Shown: one piece after another, positions 1 through 8,982 of the stretch
Numbering within the stretch: position 1 is the stretch's first letter
Layout of the letters: each line of letters starts with the position of its first letter
DNA from: Streptococcus oricebi
Lineage (GTDB): Bacteria > Bacillota > Bacilli > Lactobacillales > Streptococcaceae
Direction: 5' to 3'
Assembly (NCBI RefSeq): GCF_017883985.1
Contig: NZ_PRDG01000003.1
Span: 132,991-196,990, forward strand
DNA: 64,000 bases
Position numbers and translations under genes: made by a program
Notes under the pieces: generated by a model
Told to the model about the DNA's origin: nothing
What the model saw: the letters and a program-made list of their open reading frames with translations, nothing else
Database searches by the model: none

Positions 1-1105
1 GGTAGACTGCATCCGCTTGATTGAGGGCTTCTGCAAATTCATCTAAAAGGGCGATGGTCCGAGTAAAGGTATGGGGTTGGAAAATGGCTACAATTTCCTT
101 GCTTGGATATTTTTGACGAGCGGCATCCAGAGTGGCGATAATTTCTGTTGGATGGTGAGCAAAGTCATCAATAATCACTGTCCCATCAATAATTTTCTCT
201 GTAAAACGTCTCTTAACTCCAGCAAAGGTTTTTAGGTGCTGGGCTACCAAGTTCAAATCAAAACCAGCAGTATAAAGGAGACCAATCACTGCCGTAGCAT
301 TCATGATATTGTGGCGACCAAAGCTAGGAATTTGAAACTCTCCTAGCTCTTCTCCTCGGAAAGAAACCTTAAAGCTAGAGCCAGTTGTCGAACGCAGGAG
401 ATCATGAGCCACAAAGTCATTGCCTTCAGAAAAACCATAATAGTAAATCGGAGCCTCAGCAGTCAGGCGACGTAATTGCTCGTCTTCTCCATAGATAAAA
501 AGGCCCTTACCAATCTGCTTGGCATAGTCATTAAAGGCATTAAAGACATCCTCTAGGCTAGTGAAATAGTCTGGGTGGTCAAAGTCAATATTAGTAATAA
601 TAGAATACTCTGGGTGGTAGGGCATAAAGTGACGTTCGTACTCGTCAGATTCAAAGACAAAATACTTGGCCCCAGCTGAACCCCGACCTGTTCCATCTCC
701 AATCAGATAGCTCGTATCGGTAATATTAGAAAGAACATGGGCCAAAATCCCGGTCGTAGAGGTTTTCCCATGAGCACCAGCCACACCTAGACTGACAAAG
801 TCCCGCATAAAGCTACCTAGAAATTCATGGTAACGACGATAGGGGATTCCCTCTTTTTCTGCATAGGCGATTTCTTCATTATTATCTGGACGAAAGGCAT
901 TGCCGGCAATAATTTCATAATCTGCCTCAATATTTTTAGGATCAAAAGAGAAGATTGAAATACCCGCCTGTTCCAGACCACGTTGCGTGAAGTAATATTT
1001 GTCCACATCACTCCCCTGAACCTTGTGGCCCATTTGGTGCAACATTAAAGCTAAAGCACTCATCCCAGAGCCTTTAATCCCGATAAAATGATAAGTTTTG
1101 GTCAT
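1..1105 (-). CDS. murC: UDP-N-acetylmuramate--L-alanine ligase MurC (5' part; gene runs off the left edge)
   Basis: Cytoplasmic Mur ligase that adds L-alanine to UDP-MurNAc in peptidoglycan precursor synthesis, using ATP. About 368 N-terminal codons are inside the window; the family is about 440 residues, so the C-terminal part lies to the left. The N terminus [19 protein letters not shown] is the Rossmann-like UDP-binding start of MurC, and GAHGKTSTT (residues 110-118) is the ATP-binding loop. The ATG at 1103-1105 has a strong ribosome binding site (GGAGG) just upstream. The family is clear; only completeness cannot be judged. Confidence 0.96.
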   Translation of the reverse strand, partial: MTKTYHFIGIKGSGMSALALMLHQMGHKVQGSDVDKYYFTQRGLEQAGISIFSFDPKNIEADYEIIAGNAFRPDNNEEIAYAEKEGIPYRRYHEFLGSFMRDFVSLGVAGAHGKTSTTGILAHVLSNITDTSYLIGDGTGRGSAGAKYFVFESDEYERHFMPYHPEYSIITNIDFDHPDYFTSLEDVFNAFNDYAKQIGKGLFIYGEDEQLRRLTAEAPIYYYGFSEGNDFVAHDLLRSTTGSSFKVSFRGEELGEFQIPSFGRHNIMNATAVIGLLYTAGFDLNLVAQHLKTFAGVKRRFTEKIIDGTVIIDDFAHHPTEIIATLDAARQKYPSKEIVAIFQPHTFTRTIALLDEFAEALNQADAVY

Positions 1106-1128
1106 GATTCCTCCATAAGATACAAAGG

Positions 1129-1572
1129 GCGTATAAAAAGCGACTGAAAATTAGGAAATCTGACGAAGAAGCTCCCTGCTTCTAGGAAGATTTATCTATT
1201 TTCCGAGCTTTTAGCCCGTGTTCAATTAAATAAGATACGAGCCCGTTAAGAAAACGAAGAAAAAATAGGAAATACGACGACGGAGCCCCAGCTCCTAGGA
1301 GTATTTATCTTTTTTTCAAAGTTTTTAGGGCGAGTTCAGTTAAATAAGATACGAGCCCGTTAAGAAAACGAAGAAAAAATAGGAAATACGACGACGGAGC
1401 CCCAGCTCCTAGGAGTATTTATCTTTTTTTCAAAGTTTTTAGGGCGAGTTCAGTTAAATAAGATACGAGCCCGTTAAGAAAACGAAGAAAAAATAGGAAA
1501 TACGACGACGGAGCTTTAGCTCCTAGAAGTATTTATCTTTTTTTCAAAGTTTTTAGGGCGTGTTCAATTTCA
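1129..1572. repeat. Tandem array of 114-bp repeats downstream of the small conserved gene
   Basis: Three consecutive copies with an exact 114-bp period start at 1231, 1345 and 1459; the anchor word TAAGATACGAG recurs at each start and again at 1573. A degenerate copy precedes them from about 1129. The first two full copies are almost identical. Each copy carries a short hairpin GGAGC-loop-GCTCC (1282-1295, 1396-1409, 1510-1523) followed by a T-rich run. The degenerate copy keeps the hairpin as GAAGC-loop-GCTTC (1168-1182), with a paired base change. No open frame of note crosses it. I do not recognise it as a named element. Confidence 0.85.
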
Positions 1573-1707
1573 TAAGATACGAGGGCGTTAGCAGACGCAA
1601 GCAGTATCGGGAGGTGAACCTCCTCGCTACTGAACGAAAATTCCTAGGAGAATTTTCTATGCGCTGCATTAGCTCGAATTTCAAAAATTATCGTTTTGAA
1701 ATTCTCA
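1573..1707. repeat. Cluster of three hairpins in the intergenic repeat region
   Basis: Between the tandem array and the next repeat copy there are three clear inverted repeats: GGAGG/CCTCC (1610-1623), GAAAATTC/GAATTTTC (1636-1657) and a perfect 11-bp stem GAATTTCAAAA/TTTTGAAATTC (1676-1704). None is followed by a long T run on the plus strand, so they do not look like simple terminators. They look like parts of a mosaic extragenic repeat element. Confidence 0.6.
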
Positions 1708-1945
1708 CGTCAAAAAGCGACTGAAAATTAGGCGGCCGAACTTGCAGCTTTTTAGTTTCTAGGCTAGCCTTCAAACAGTCCACTGGACTGTTTGAAACCT
1801 CCACAAGGACAACTAGCTTGGAGGTAAGCTCAAGCGCTACCTCCAAGCAGATGTCTACTGCGTCTGGAGTTCATTACTAGTCCATTTGCGTTTTTTTTCA
1901 AAGCTTTTAGCCCGTGTTCAGTTAAATAAGATATGAGCCCACCCG
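1708..1945. repeat. Second, expanded copy of the intergenic element
   Basis: The start of this block (1708-1733, containing AAAAAGCGACTGAAAATTAGG) matches the start of the degenerate copy at 1130-1155. Its end (1886-1940, TTTTTTTTCAAAGCTTTTAGCCC and the TTCAGTTAAATAAGATA word) matches the unit ends of the tandem array. The middle, about 150 bp, is different and contains the palindrome at 1770-1796. The simplest reading is an element copy with a different or inserted core. The remaining 140 bp up to the next gene show nothing else recognisable. Confidence 0.55.
1770..1796. repeat. 27-bp palindrome, copy 1 of a dispersed family
   Basis: Arms TTCAAACAGTCCA and TGGACTGTTTGAA flank one unpaired central base. 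Related palindromes occur at 32831-32855 and 63975-63993. The sequence just after this copy (an AACTAGCTTGGAGG word) resembles the sequence after the copy at 32831 (AAGACTTGGAGG), so the shared unit is larger than the palindrome. Confidence 0.7.
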
Positions 1946-2088
1946 CAAACTGCCTTGTGCTGCGAAATGGGAAAAGCTAGCAAGGCGCTCTATTGAAAGT
2001 CCTTGCTTTACTATACCTAGGCCTGCTTTTTATCTTATTTATTTAAGCATAAGTCTTAATAGTTTCTTTTCAAATAGTTGTCAGAGTT

Positions 2089-2709
2089 TTAATCGCTAAG
2101 CCGAGTCAGGTTTAGTTCCTGAGCGATGCTTCTTTCTCTTTGGCTCTGAATTTCTTTTTTATTGTAAATTTGACTGGTCCTTAGGAAGTCATAGTTATTC
2201 TTTTTGACTTTAGGGGCCTGGGCTTGCTCCTCTTCCTTAGGACGATAGTCCGGCTTCAAATCGGCCAGAATATAGTCTTCTTGCCGTAATTTCTTGCTAA
2301 ATTTAGCAAATTCACCCGCCTGCTCCTTTTGAAAGAAGGCTGTCGGCTGACTCTCCTTGTTGGCTCCTTTGAGTTTGAGGGGGGCCTTGAGCTTATGGCT
2401 ATGTGCCTTGATTGGCACATCACTGGTCAGATAAGAAGCTGACCGCTTTTTCTTCAAATCGGCCCTCGCTTCTTCTCTTGCCAACTCAGAATAGCTCTTT
2501 TGCTCCCGCTTAGCTAAAGAAGGGGCTTGCTTGCCCTCTACTTGCTGAAGGTGAGGCTGAGCAATGGGTTCCCACTCTAAGTAGTTTCGATCCTGATAGT
2601 CTCCTTTGATATTGCTAATCAAATCCAATTCATCATAAAGATTCATCTGAGGCATATCGCTTAACATGGCTTCTCCATCAGAAACCAGAGGAAATTTATT
2701 CTCAGTCAT
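2089..2709 (-). CDS. Conserved streptococcal cytosolic protein of unknown function
   Basis: A 206-residue, highly charged protein (many K, E, R, Q) with no membrane segment, no signal peptide and no enzyme motif that I recognise. The composition suggests a largely extended or disordered protein. A protein of this kind is found between murC and the SNF2 helicase gene in other streptococci, as here, so the gene is real although its role is unknown. The start ATG at 2709 follows a GAAAGGAAAAAAG ribosome binding site, 39 bp after the helicase gene, so the two are probably co-transcribed. Confidence 0.85.
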   Translation of the reverse strand: MTENKFPLVSDGEAMLSDMPQMNLYDELDLISNIKGDYQDRNYLEWEPIAQPHLQQVEGKQAPSLAKREQKSYSELAREEARADLKKKRSASYLTSDVPIKAHSHKLKAPLKLKGANKESQPTAFFQKEQAGEFAKFSKKLRQEDYILADLKPDYRPKEEEQAQAPKVKKNNYDFLRTSQIYNKKEIQSQRERSIAQELNLTRLSD

Positions 2710-2748
2710 ACTTTTTTCCTTTCAACAATTCATTATAACCTATTCAGC

Positions 2749-5700
2749 TCAATTTTCAAGGGCTTCCGGCGAAATTCCTAAAATTTCTCGGATTTCAGCC
2801 AGGCTTAGACTAGAGCGAGACTGGCTTCCGTCTAATATGGTTGAGACCAAATTTTTCTTGGACTCTTGCAACTGCTGAATTTTTTCTTCAATAGTCCCCC
2901 TGGTAATCAGGCGGTAGACTTCCACATTTCTTTCCTGGCCCATTCGATGGGCCCGACCAATAGCCTGGGCTTCAACGGCTGGATTCCACCAAAGGTCGAC
3001 CAGGATAACGGTATCGGCACCGGTCAGATTTAAACCGACACCACCAGCCTTGAGGGAGATAAGAAAGGCCTCTCTGTCCCCTTCATTAAAGGCCTGGGTC
3101 ATTGCCTGCCTTTCCTTGGCTGGTGTTGAGCCAGTAATTTTAAAGGAACTTAGTTGATGCTTCTCTAGCTCGCTCTCAATCACATCTAACATCCCCCGAA
3201 ATTGAGAGAAAATCAGAACCCGATGCTTGCCAGCCTTGATTTGCTCCAGAAGTTCGATTAGGCTTTCGAGCTTGCCACTCTCCCCTTGGTAATCTTCCAT
3301 AAAGAGGGCCGGTGTATCACAAATCTGCCTCAAGCGCATCAGCCCAGAGAGAATTTCAATCTTGCTGCGATTTAATTCCTCCTCGCTGGCCCCCATTACC
3401 CGCTCCTGCATCTGCTTAAGCTGGGCCAAATAGATGGCCTTTTGGCTATCGGCTAGTTCATTCTTATAAGATATCTCAATCAAGTCAGGTAATTCCTGCA
3501 GGACTTCCTCTTTTTTGCGTCGCAGGACAAAGGGCTTGATGTAGCGAGCCACTAGCTCGGCTGGCATTTTCAAAAACTCCTTTTTAGCTGGCAGAAGACC
3601 TGGTAAAATGATTTGGAAGATAGACCAAAGCTCTCCTAAATGATTTTCAATTGGTGTTCCAGACAGGGCAAAAGTATGCTTGACCTCAAAAGAGCGTAAA
3701 TGCTGGGCAATCTTGGTCTGATCATTCTTCATGACCTGGGCTTCATCCAGTATCAGGTAGTCAAAACTTAGTTTTCGATACTCTTCCTGGTCCTGCCGAA
3801 AGGAGTTATAGCTAGTAATATAGATTTGATGCTCCTCAGCAATTAGCTCGTCTCGTCTGGATTTAAGGCCATAGATAACCGCCAAATCCAGCTGGGGAGC
3901 AAACTTAGTAAACTCATCGCTCCAGTTGTAAATCAAACTGGAAGGAGCCAAAATCAGGACCTTTTTCTGCTCTGTCAAGCGACTAGAGAGAAAGGCAATG
4001 GTCTGCAAGGTCTTACCCAGTCCCATATCATCGGCTAAAATTCCACCAAAGTGATAGTGGTCCAGCATGGCCAACCAGCGGACCCCTCTTTCCTGATAGT
4101 CCCGCAATTCAGCTTGAATGGCTAAGTCAGGCAAGGGGAAGCTAGCTGGATGGGACAAATCCTGGGCTAACTGGCGGAAGTTTTGTGAAAAGCTAACCTG
4201 CTCTTGCTCTTCAAACAAATCCAATAATTGATAGGCCAGCAAGGGGCTACTTTCTAAGATTCCGCCTGATTTTTGACTGGCCCTTAAATTTTTAAGAGTT
4301 TGACTAATTTTTTTGCTATCCTCATCAAAAACCAAGAGTTGGCCGGCCTGACTAACATAGTAATCCTGGGCCTCAAATAAGGCTGTCAAGGCCTGATTGA
4401 CCTCGGTCTCTTCAATTCCTGCAAAGTCAAAGCCAATCTCCAAGAAACCTCCCTTGTTTTCAATGGCAATGCTTGGTCTAGCCAGCTGATAGAGATCTTC
4501 AAGGTCCGAAGAAAGCTCCACCTGTCCAAGCTCCCTAAAACGCTTTAGGCTATCTTCAAAGAAGGAATAAAGTTCTGACCGCTTTAAGGCTGGCCGATGA
4601 CTATGAAAATCGGCTGTAAAACCAGTAGCCAGCAGGGTCTGAAAGACCAACTGCTCCTTTTCAAAATTACTAGCAAAAGGAAGCTGGGCCAGCTCTGCTC
4701 GACTAGTAACTAGGCTCTGATTAGGATAGCTAAAGCTAAGGTCCACCGACAAGTCTCCATTACTGGCTAGTCCAAAGCTAAAGTCTACTTGAAAATCCTG
4801 AATTTCCAAGCTCTTTGGTGCTTGAACGGGGCCTAACTTTTTAAACTCTAATAGGCTGGCGGCCAGTTTATCCTGGTCGGAAATTTCAAATTGCAGGCGT
4901 TTTTTTCGATCCTGCTCCAAGGGAAGGGAACGCAGGGCCCCAAGTATCCGTTTTTGCTGATAGGAGAGTTGGTAGAAGATGCCTCCGTGAAAGATAAAGT
5001 CTTCCTGCTCCAAGAGTTTATATGTTTTCTCATGGATAGTTAGCTCAAAATAGCCTCCCTGCTCGGTCACCTCAAAATAATAGAGCTCTGCTTCTGGAAC
5101 CAAATCCTGGAAAAAGACCTGCTGATAATGATAAACACTGTATTCTAGATGAAAGGCTTCTAAACCCTGTAAGAGGTCTAAGCCCTCTTCTAGTAAGGCC
5201 GTTGAAAAATAAAGATGGCGGCCAGAATTGGGAAAAAGAAAGGCTGAATCCTGCTCCATCCGGTTAGACAGCAAGGCTTGCAGAAAAGTCAGCAAGGCCT
5301 GACTGGCCTCATCAAAGGCTTGGAAGTCCAGACTTTCATAGTAGCTCTTGCCAATCTGATAGCGGCCTCCCTTGGTTAGAACCTGAAGGAGGGCTCTGAT
5401 ATCTCGCACAACATAGGAACGCTCATCTGGCCAACGACGGATTCTCAAGGTCCATAAAAATTGGCCTGTATAGGAGTCCTCACTTCCTTGGGCACTGAGA
5501 TAGTAAAGAGCTTGCTCAGGCTTATCAGGAAGAATCTGGTCTAAAAAGAGGTTGCCAAAGGAAACCCTGATTTGCCTTTCTTGCTGATTGTCCTCAACAG
5601 CCTGCAAGTCAGCCCATAGCTCCTGACCTTTTTTATCCTGCTTTAGGTAATATTCTAGGGCTGCTAGGTGGCTACAATATTTCTTTTTATGAAAGAGGTC

Positions 5701-5862
5701 ACAGGCACAAAAGATAGCCTCATCTTCCAAGCTATAACGGAGATGATGCTCCTCAATTCGACTATAAATCAGACCTTTTTTCACCTCTAAAATCTCGACC
5801 TTACCAGCTTCATAAAGATCTCTGCCAGCCGCACGAATTTTCCCAGGAATAAGTTTTGCCAT
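2749..5862 (-). CDS. SNF2/SWI2-family helicase-like ATPase with SWIM zinc finger
   Basis: A 1037-residue DNA-dependent translocase of the bacterial SNF2 class. The N terminus has a SWIM-type zinc motif (C52, C54, C63, H65). A long middle region follows, then the two RecA-like helicase domains: Walker A DDMGLGKTLQ near residue 612, LDEAQ near 705, SGTPIEN, and the C-terminal helicase motifs including SQFRGML and GRAHRMGQ near 970. The exact cellular job of these bacterial proteins is not settled; a role in transcription or chromosome maintenance is inferred from the family. It has its own promoter (extended -10 at 5888-5893) and a close downstream partner. Confidence 0.93.
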   Translation of the reverse strand: MAKLIPGKIRAAGRDLYEAGKVEILEVKKGLIYSRIEEHHLRYSLEDEAIFCACDLFHKKKYCSHLAALEYYLKQDKKGQELWADLQAVEDNQQERQIRVSFGNLFLDQILPDKPEQALYYLSAQGSEDSYTGQFLWTLRIRRWPDERSYVVRDIRALLQVLTKGGRYQIGKSYYESLDFQAFDEASQALLTFLQALLSNRMEQDSAFLFPNSGRHLYFSTALLEEGLDLLQGLEAFHLEYSVYHYQQVFFQDLVPEAELYYFEVTEQGGYFELTIHEKTYKLLEQEDFIFHGGIFYQLSYQQKRILGALRSLPLEQDRKKRLQFEISDQDKLAASLLEFKKLGPVQAPKSLEIQDFQVDFSFGLASNGDLSVDLSFSYPNQSLVTSRAELAQLPFASNFEKEQLVFQTLLATGFTADFHSHRPALKRSELYSFFEDSLKRFRELGQVELSSDLEDLYQLARPSIAIENKGGFLEIGFDFAGIEETEVNQALTALFEAQDYYVSQAGQLLVFDEDSKKISQTLKNLRASQKSGGILESSPLLAYQLLDLFEEQEQVSFSQNFRQLAQDLSHPASFPLPDLAIQAELRDYQERGVRWLAMLDHYHFGGILADDMGLGKTLQTIAFLSSRLTEQKKVLILAPSSLIYNWSDEFTKFAPQLDLAVIYGLKSRRDELIAEEHQIYITSYNSFRQDQEEYRKLSFDYLILDEAQVMKNDQTKIAQHLRSFEVKHTFALSGTPIENHLGELWSIFQIILPGLLPAKKEFLKMPAELVARYIKPFVLRRKKEEVLQELPDLIEISYKNELADSQKAIYLAQLKQMQERVMGASEEELNRSKIEILSGLMRLRQICDTPALFMEDYQGESGKLESLIELLEQIKAGKHRVLIFSQFRGMLDVIESELEKHQLSSFKITGSTPAKERQAMTQAFNEGDREAFLISLKAGGVGLNLTGADTVILVDLWWNPAVEAQAIGRAHRMGQERNVEVYRLITRGTIEEKIQQLQESKKNLVSTILDGSQSRSSLSLAEIREILGISPEALEN

Positions 5863-5887
5863 AATACCACCTTCACATTATCTCTTT

Positions 5888-5893
5888 ATTATA
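5888..5893 (-). promoter_or_regulatory. Extended -10 promoter of the SNF2 gene
   Basis: On the minus strand TGTTATAAT (TGn plus a perfect TATAAT) lies about 26 bp before the helicase start codon. No good -35 is visible at 17 bp, as is common for extended -10 promoters. Confidence 0.6.
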
Positions 5894-5920
5894 ACATAAT
5901 TTTAAGGCGGAGGCAGAAGC

Positions 5921-5955
5921 AAAAAGCAGGAGTTGACCTGGGGTCAAATTCCTGC
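5921..5955 (-). terminator. Rho-independent terminator of cysK
   Basis: On the minus strand a long stem (GCAGGA...TTTGACC pairing with GGTCAA...TCCTGC) is followed by TTTTT. It lies just after the cysK stop and before the SNF2 promoter. Confidence 0.85.
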
Positions 5956-5966
5956 TTCTGTTCTTT

Positions 5967-6896
5967 TTAAGCATCAAATTCATAGAGGGCGGTAGAAAGG
6001 TAGCGCTCCCCATTATCAGGTGCCAGGGCCAAGACTTTCTTACCTGCTCCCAGCTTTTTCGCTACTTCAATGGCTGCAAAGATTGCTGCGGCAGACGAAA
6101 TCCCAACCAAGAAACCTTCCTTGCCTCCCAAGGCGCGACCTAGCTCTAAAGCCTGATCGGACCGGACACGAACAATCCCATCATAGGCCTGGGTATCCAG
6201 AGTTTCTGGGATAAAGCCCGCAGATAAGCCCTGAATCTTATGAGGACCAGGCTTGTCACCAGAAAGAATGGCTGACTCATCTGCCTCCACGGCAAAAATT
6301 TGAACCTCTGGATGAACCTTTTTAAGGGCATGTGAAACTCCAGAAATGGTTCCACCGGTACCAACTCCTCCAACAAAGGCGTCTAATCCATCTTCACCAA
6401 AGGCTGCAATAATTTCAGCTCCTGTTGTTCTTTCGTGAACTTCTGGATTAGCCGGATTGTTGAATTGGAGGGGCAACCAACCCTGGCGCTCTGCGGCAAT
6501 TTCCTGGGCCTTGGCAATGGCCCCCTTCATTCCTTCACTACCTGGTGTGAGGACCAATTCAGCCCCGTAGGCCTGGATAATCTTTCTACGCTCTACACTC
6601 ATGGTTTCTGGCATGACAATAACTACCTTATAGCCCTTGGCTGCTCCTACCCAGGACAGACCAATCCCAGTATTCCCACTGGTAGCCTCTACGATGGTGT
6701 CTCCTGCTTTAAGTAGGCCATCTCTTTCGGCCGCCTCAATCATACTCAGGGCAATCCGGTCCTTGACAGAGGAACCTGGGTTAAAAGCTTCTAATTTCAC
6801 ATAGACATCTGCTGCCCCCTCAGGAACAATCTGGTTTAATTTTACAATTGGGGTTTGACCAATTAACTGACTAATATTTTGATAAACTTGTGTCAT
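5967..6896 (-). CDS. cysK: Cysteine synthase A (O-acetylserine sulfhydrylase)
   Basis: PLP enzyme that makes L-cysteine from O-acetylserine and sulfide in the cytoplasm. It has 309 residues, the usual length. The PLP lysine is K45 in NPGSSVKDR, the substrate loop is SGNTG (73-77), and a glycine-rich phosphate loop [11 protein letters not shown] follows near 180. The gene stands alone, with its own promoter (6927-6955) and a strong terminator. Confidence 0.97.
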   Translation of the reverse strand: MTQVYQNISQLIGQTPIVKLNQIVPEGAADVYVKLEAFNPGSSVKDRIALSMIEAAERDGLLKAGDTIVEATSGNTGIGLSWVGAAKGYKVVIVMPETMSVERRKIIQAYGAELVLTPGSEGMKGAIAKAQEIAAERQGWLPLQFNNPANPEVHERTTGAEIIAAFGEDGLDAFVGGVGTGGTISGVSHALKKVHPEVQIFAVEADESAILSGDKPGPHKIQGLSAGFIPETLDTQAYDGIVRVRSDQALELGRALGGKEGFLVGISSAAAIFAAIEVAKKLGAGKKVLALAPDNGERYLSTALYEFDA

Positions 6897-6926
6897 AGTA
6901 TCTTACCTCAAAATCTTGATAATAAC

Positions 6927-6955
6927 AGTATAAGTCCCCTAGGACCTTTTGTAAA
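6927..6955 (-). promoter_or_regulatory. cysK promoter
   Basis: Minus strand: -35 TTTACA (6950-6955), exactly 17 bp, -10 TATACT (6927-6932), about 31 bp before the start codon. The spacer contains an imperfect palindrome (GTCC-CTAG-GGAC type) that could be a regulator site; this last point is only inference. Confidence 0.75.
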
Positions 6956-6988
6956 ATATAAAAAAACTATGGCTCAGATAGTTTCTAT

Positions 6989-7618
6989 TTATGGCAAGTC
7001 CAGCTCTACCCTACGCCTTCCCTGGCTGCTAAAATCAACCTTGCCTTGGAAAAAGTCGATTAGATTAGCTTTTAAGGCCTCCTCTTGATCTGGATTCACA
7101 AAGAGGCTACAAGTAACCTTATCTGTAAACTCTGGCTCATGCTCCTCTAAATTTTCCTGCTTCAAGAAGTTAGCTAGCTCCTGATACTGACTGTAGCTAA
7201 GTGAGAGCAAAAGACCGACCTGCTCTTTGACTTGCACCAGCCCCAGCTCTTTCAAGGCCAGAGAAGCCGAGCCCGCATAAGCTCGAATGAGACCACCAGC
7301 CCCCAGCTTAATGCCACCAAAATAACGCGTAACGACCACACAGATATTGGTCAAGTCCTGCTTTTCCAGCACCGTCAAAATAGGGACTCCCGCAGTTCCA
7401 CTGGGTTCTCCATCATCACTGCTCCTTTTGATTTGGGCTTTTTCACCGACGATAAAGGCCGAGCAATTATGAGTGGCCCGATAATGTTCTTTTTTGATAG
7501 CAGCAATAAACTCCCGAGCCTCCTGCTCACTGGTCACCCGCTTAACCGAACAGATAAAGCGAGATCTCTTAATTTCTTCCTGGACCCTGCCGTCCTGTTT
7601 GATTGTTTTATAGTCCAT
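6989..7618 (-). CDS. YigZ/IMPACT family protein
   Basis: A 209-residue protein with the N-terminal UPF0029 (Impact) fold, including EHYRATHNCSAFIVG, SDDGEPSGTAGVPIL and YFGGIKLGAGGLIRAY, and a C-terminal DUF1949-like domain. Members have been linked to translation control or proline-peptide handling, but the bacterial role is not established. It is divergent from comFA, a conserved arrangement in streptococci. The ATG at 7618 follows an AGAAGT sequence, a weak ribosome binding site. Confidence 0.9.
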   Translation of the reverse strand: MDYKTIKQDGRVQEEIKRSRFICSVKRVTSEQEAREFIAAIKKEHYRATHNCSAFIVGEKAQIKRSSDDGEPSGTAGVPILTVLEKQDLTNICVVVTRYFGGIKLGAGGLIRAYAGSASLALKELGLVQVKEQVGLLLSLSYSQYQELANFLKQENLEEHEPEFTDKVTCSLFVNPDQEEALKANLIDFFQGKVDFSSQGRRRVELDLP

Positions 7619-7668
7619 ACTTCTATTTTACTAAATTTCTGAAAAAATAGTTGCTTTTCTGGCTTTTT

Positions 7669-7676
7669 TACGAATA
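7669..7676 (+). promoter_or_regulatory. SigX (ComX) competence box for comFA-comFC
   Basis: TACGAATA, the canonical late-competence -10-like element (cin/com box) read by the alternative sigma factor SigX, is preceded by a T-rich stretch. It ends only 7 bp before the comFA ATG at 7684. Confidence 0.88.
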
Positions 7677-7683
7677 AACAAGT

Positions 7684-8982
7684 ATGAAATTAGAAGATTG
7701 TTGGGGTCGTTTATTTATAGCAGGCCAGCTCAATTCGGACCTAGAAGCCCAGGCTCATAAAAAACCAGCCTTGCTGACAGAAAAAGGACGACTCTTTTGT
7801 GGCCGTTGCGCCAGTCCTATCGATAAAAAGGAGAATCGCTTACCGATTGGGGCCTATTATTGCCGAACCTGCCTCCTTTTAGGTCGCATTCGGAGCGACC
7901 AAGACCTTTATTATTTTCCCCAGCGGGACTTTCCAAAAAAAGAAGCCTTAATCTGGCAGGGGCAATTAACCGACTGGCAGCAAAGAGTTGCTGATTCCCT
8001 CCTAGCCCAAGTCCAAGCAGGCCGGGATTGCTTGGTCCATGCTGTTACGGGGGCTGGTAAGACCGAGATGATTTATCCTCTCTTGGCCAGCTATCTCAGA
8101 AAAGGCCAGGCCGTCTGCCTAGCCAGTCCTAGAATTGATGTCTGCTTAGAGCTGCACCGCCGCTTAGTAGAGGATTTCAACTGTCCCATTTCCCTCTTAC
8201 ACGGTCAGTCAGAAGCCTATAGTCGCAGCCCCCTCGTGATTGCGACCACCCACCAACTCTTAAAATTTTATCAGGCCTTTGACCTCCTGATTATCGATGA
8301 GGTGGACGCCTTTCCCTATCTGGATAATGCCATGCTCTATCAGGCAGTTCAAGAGGCTAGCAAAAAAGGGGGTCGCAAGGTCTTTCTAACTGCTACCTCT
8401 ACCCCTGAGCTTAACCGGCAGGTAGAAAGGGGACAACTCTGCCGACTCAGCCTCCCTAGGCGCTTTCATGGCAATCCCCTTACCCTACCCAGCAAGGTCT
8501 GGCTAAACAAGCTAGCCAGTCAGCTTAAAAGAGGAAAAGTCCCCCGTAAACTCCTCTCCTATATTAAGAAGCAGAGAAAGACCGGCTTTCCTCTTCTAAT
8601 CTTTATGGCCGAAATTGAACGGGGGAAAAGATTGGCTCAAATCTTACAGCGACTTCTAAGTCAGGAAAAAATCGGCTTCGTCTCCTCAAAAACTGAAAAC
8701 CGCCTGGACTTGGTCCAAGACTTCCGTCAGAAAGACTTGACCATTTTAGTGACAACGACAATCTTGGAGCGGGGAGTGACCTTTCCAGGACTAGATGTCT
8801 TTGTACTGGAGGCCCACCACCACCTATTTACAGCCAGCGCCCTCATCCAAATTGCCGGTCGGGTAGGTCGAAGCAAAGAGCGACCTAGTGGGCAGCTCAT
8901 CTTCTTTCACGAGGGCAGCAGTCTGGCCATCGAAGAGGCCATTCGAGAGATCAAAGCCATGAATGAGGAGGCCGGTTTATGA
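7684..8982 (+). CDS. comFA: Competence DNA-uptake ATPase ComFA
   Basis: DEAD-box-like ATPase that drives entry of single-stranded DNA through the ComEC channel during transformation. It has 432 residues. Four cysteines (C39, C42, C60, C63) form the N-terminal zinc site. Walker A is AVTGAGKTE (120-128), followed by IIDEVD, TATSTP and a C-terminal helicase motif IAGRVGRS. The N terminus matches the family start, so the ATG at 7684 is favoured although it lies very close to the competence box. comFC follows with a 4-bp overlap. Confidence 0.96.
   Translation: MKLEDCWGRLFIAGQLNSDLEAQAHKKPALLTEKGRLFCGRCASPIDKKENRLPIGAYYCRTCLLLGRIRSDQDLYYFPQRDFPKKEALIWQGQLTDWQQRVADSLLAQVQAGRDCLVHAVTGAGKTEMIYPLLASYLRKGQAVCLASPRIDVCLELHRRLVEDFNCPISLLHGQSEAYSRSPLVIATTHQLLKFYQAFDLLIIDEVDAFPYLDNAMLYQAVQEASKKGGRKVFLTATSTPELNRQVERGQLCRLSLPRRFHGNPLTLPSKVWLNKLASQLKRGKVPRKLLSYIKKQRKTGFPLLIFMAEIERGKRLAQILQRLLSQEKIGFVSSKTENRLDLVQDFRQKDLTILVTTTILERGVTFPGLDVFVLEAHHHLFTASALIQIAGRVGRSKERPSGQLIFFHEGSSLAIEEAIREIKAMNEEAGL

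Noticed and set aside
1129..1945. CRISPR array
   Set aside because: Repeats are directly adjacent, 114 bp long and without unique spacers; no cas genes are near.
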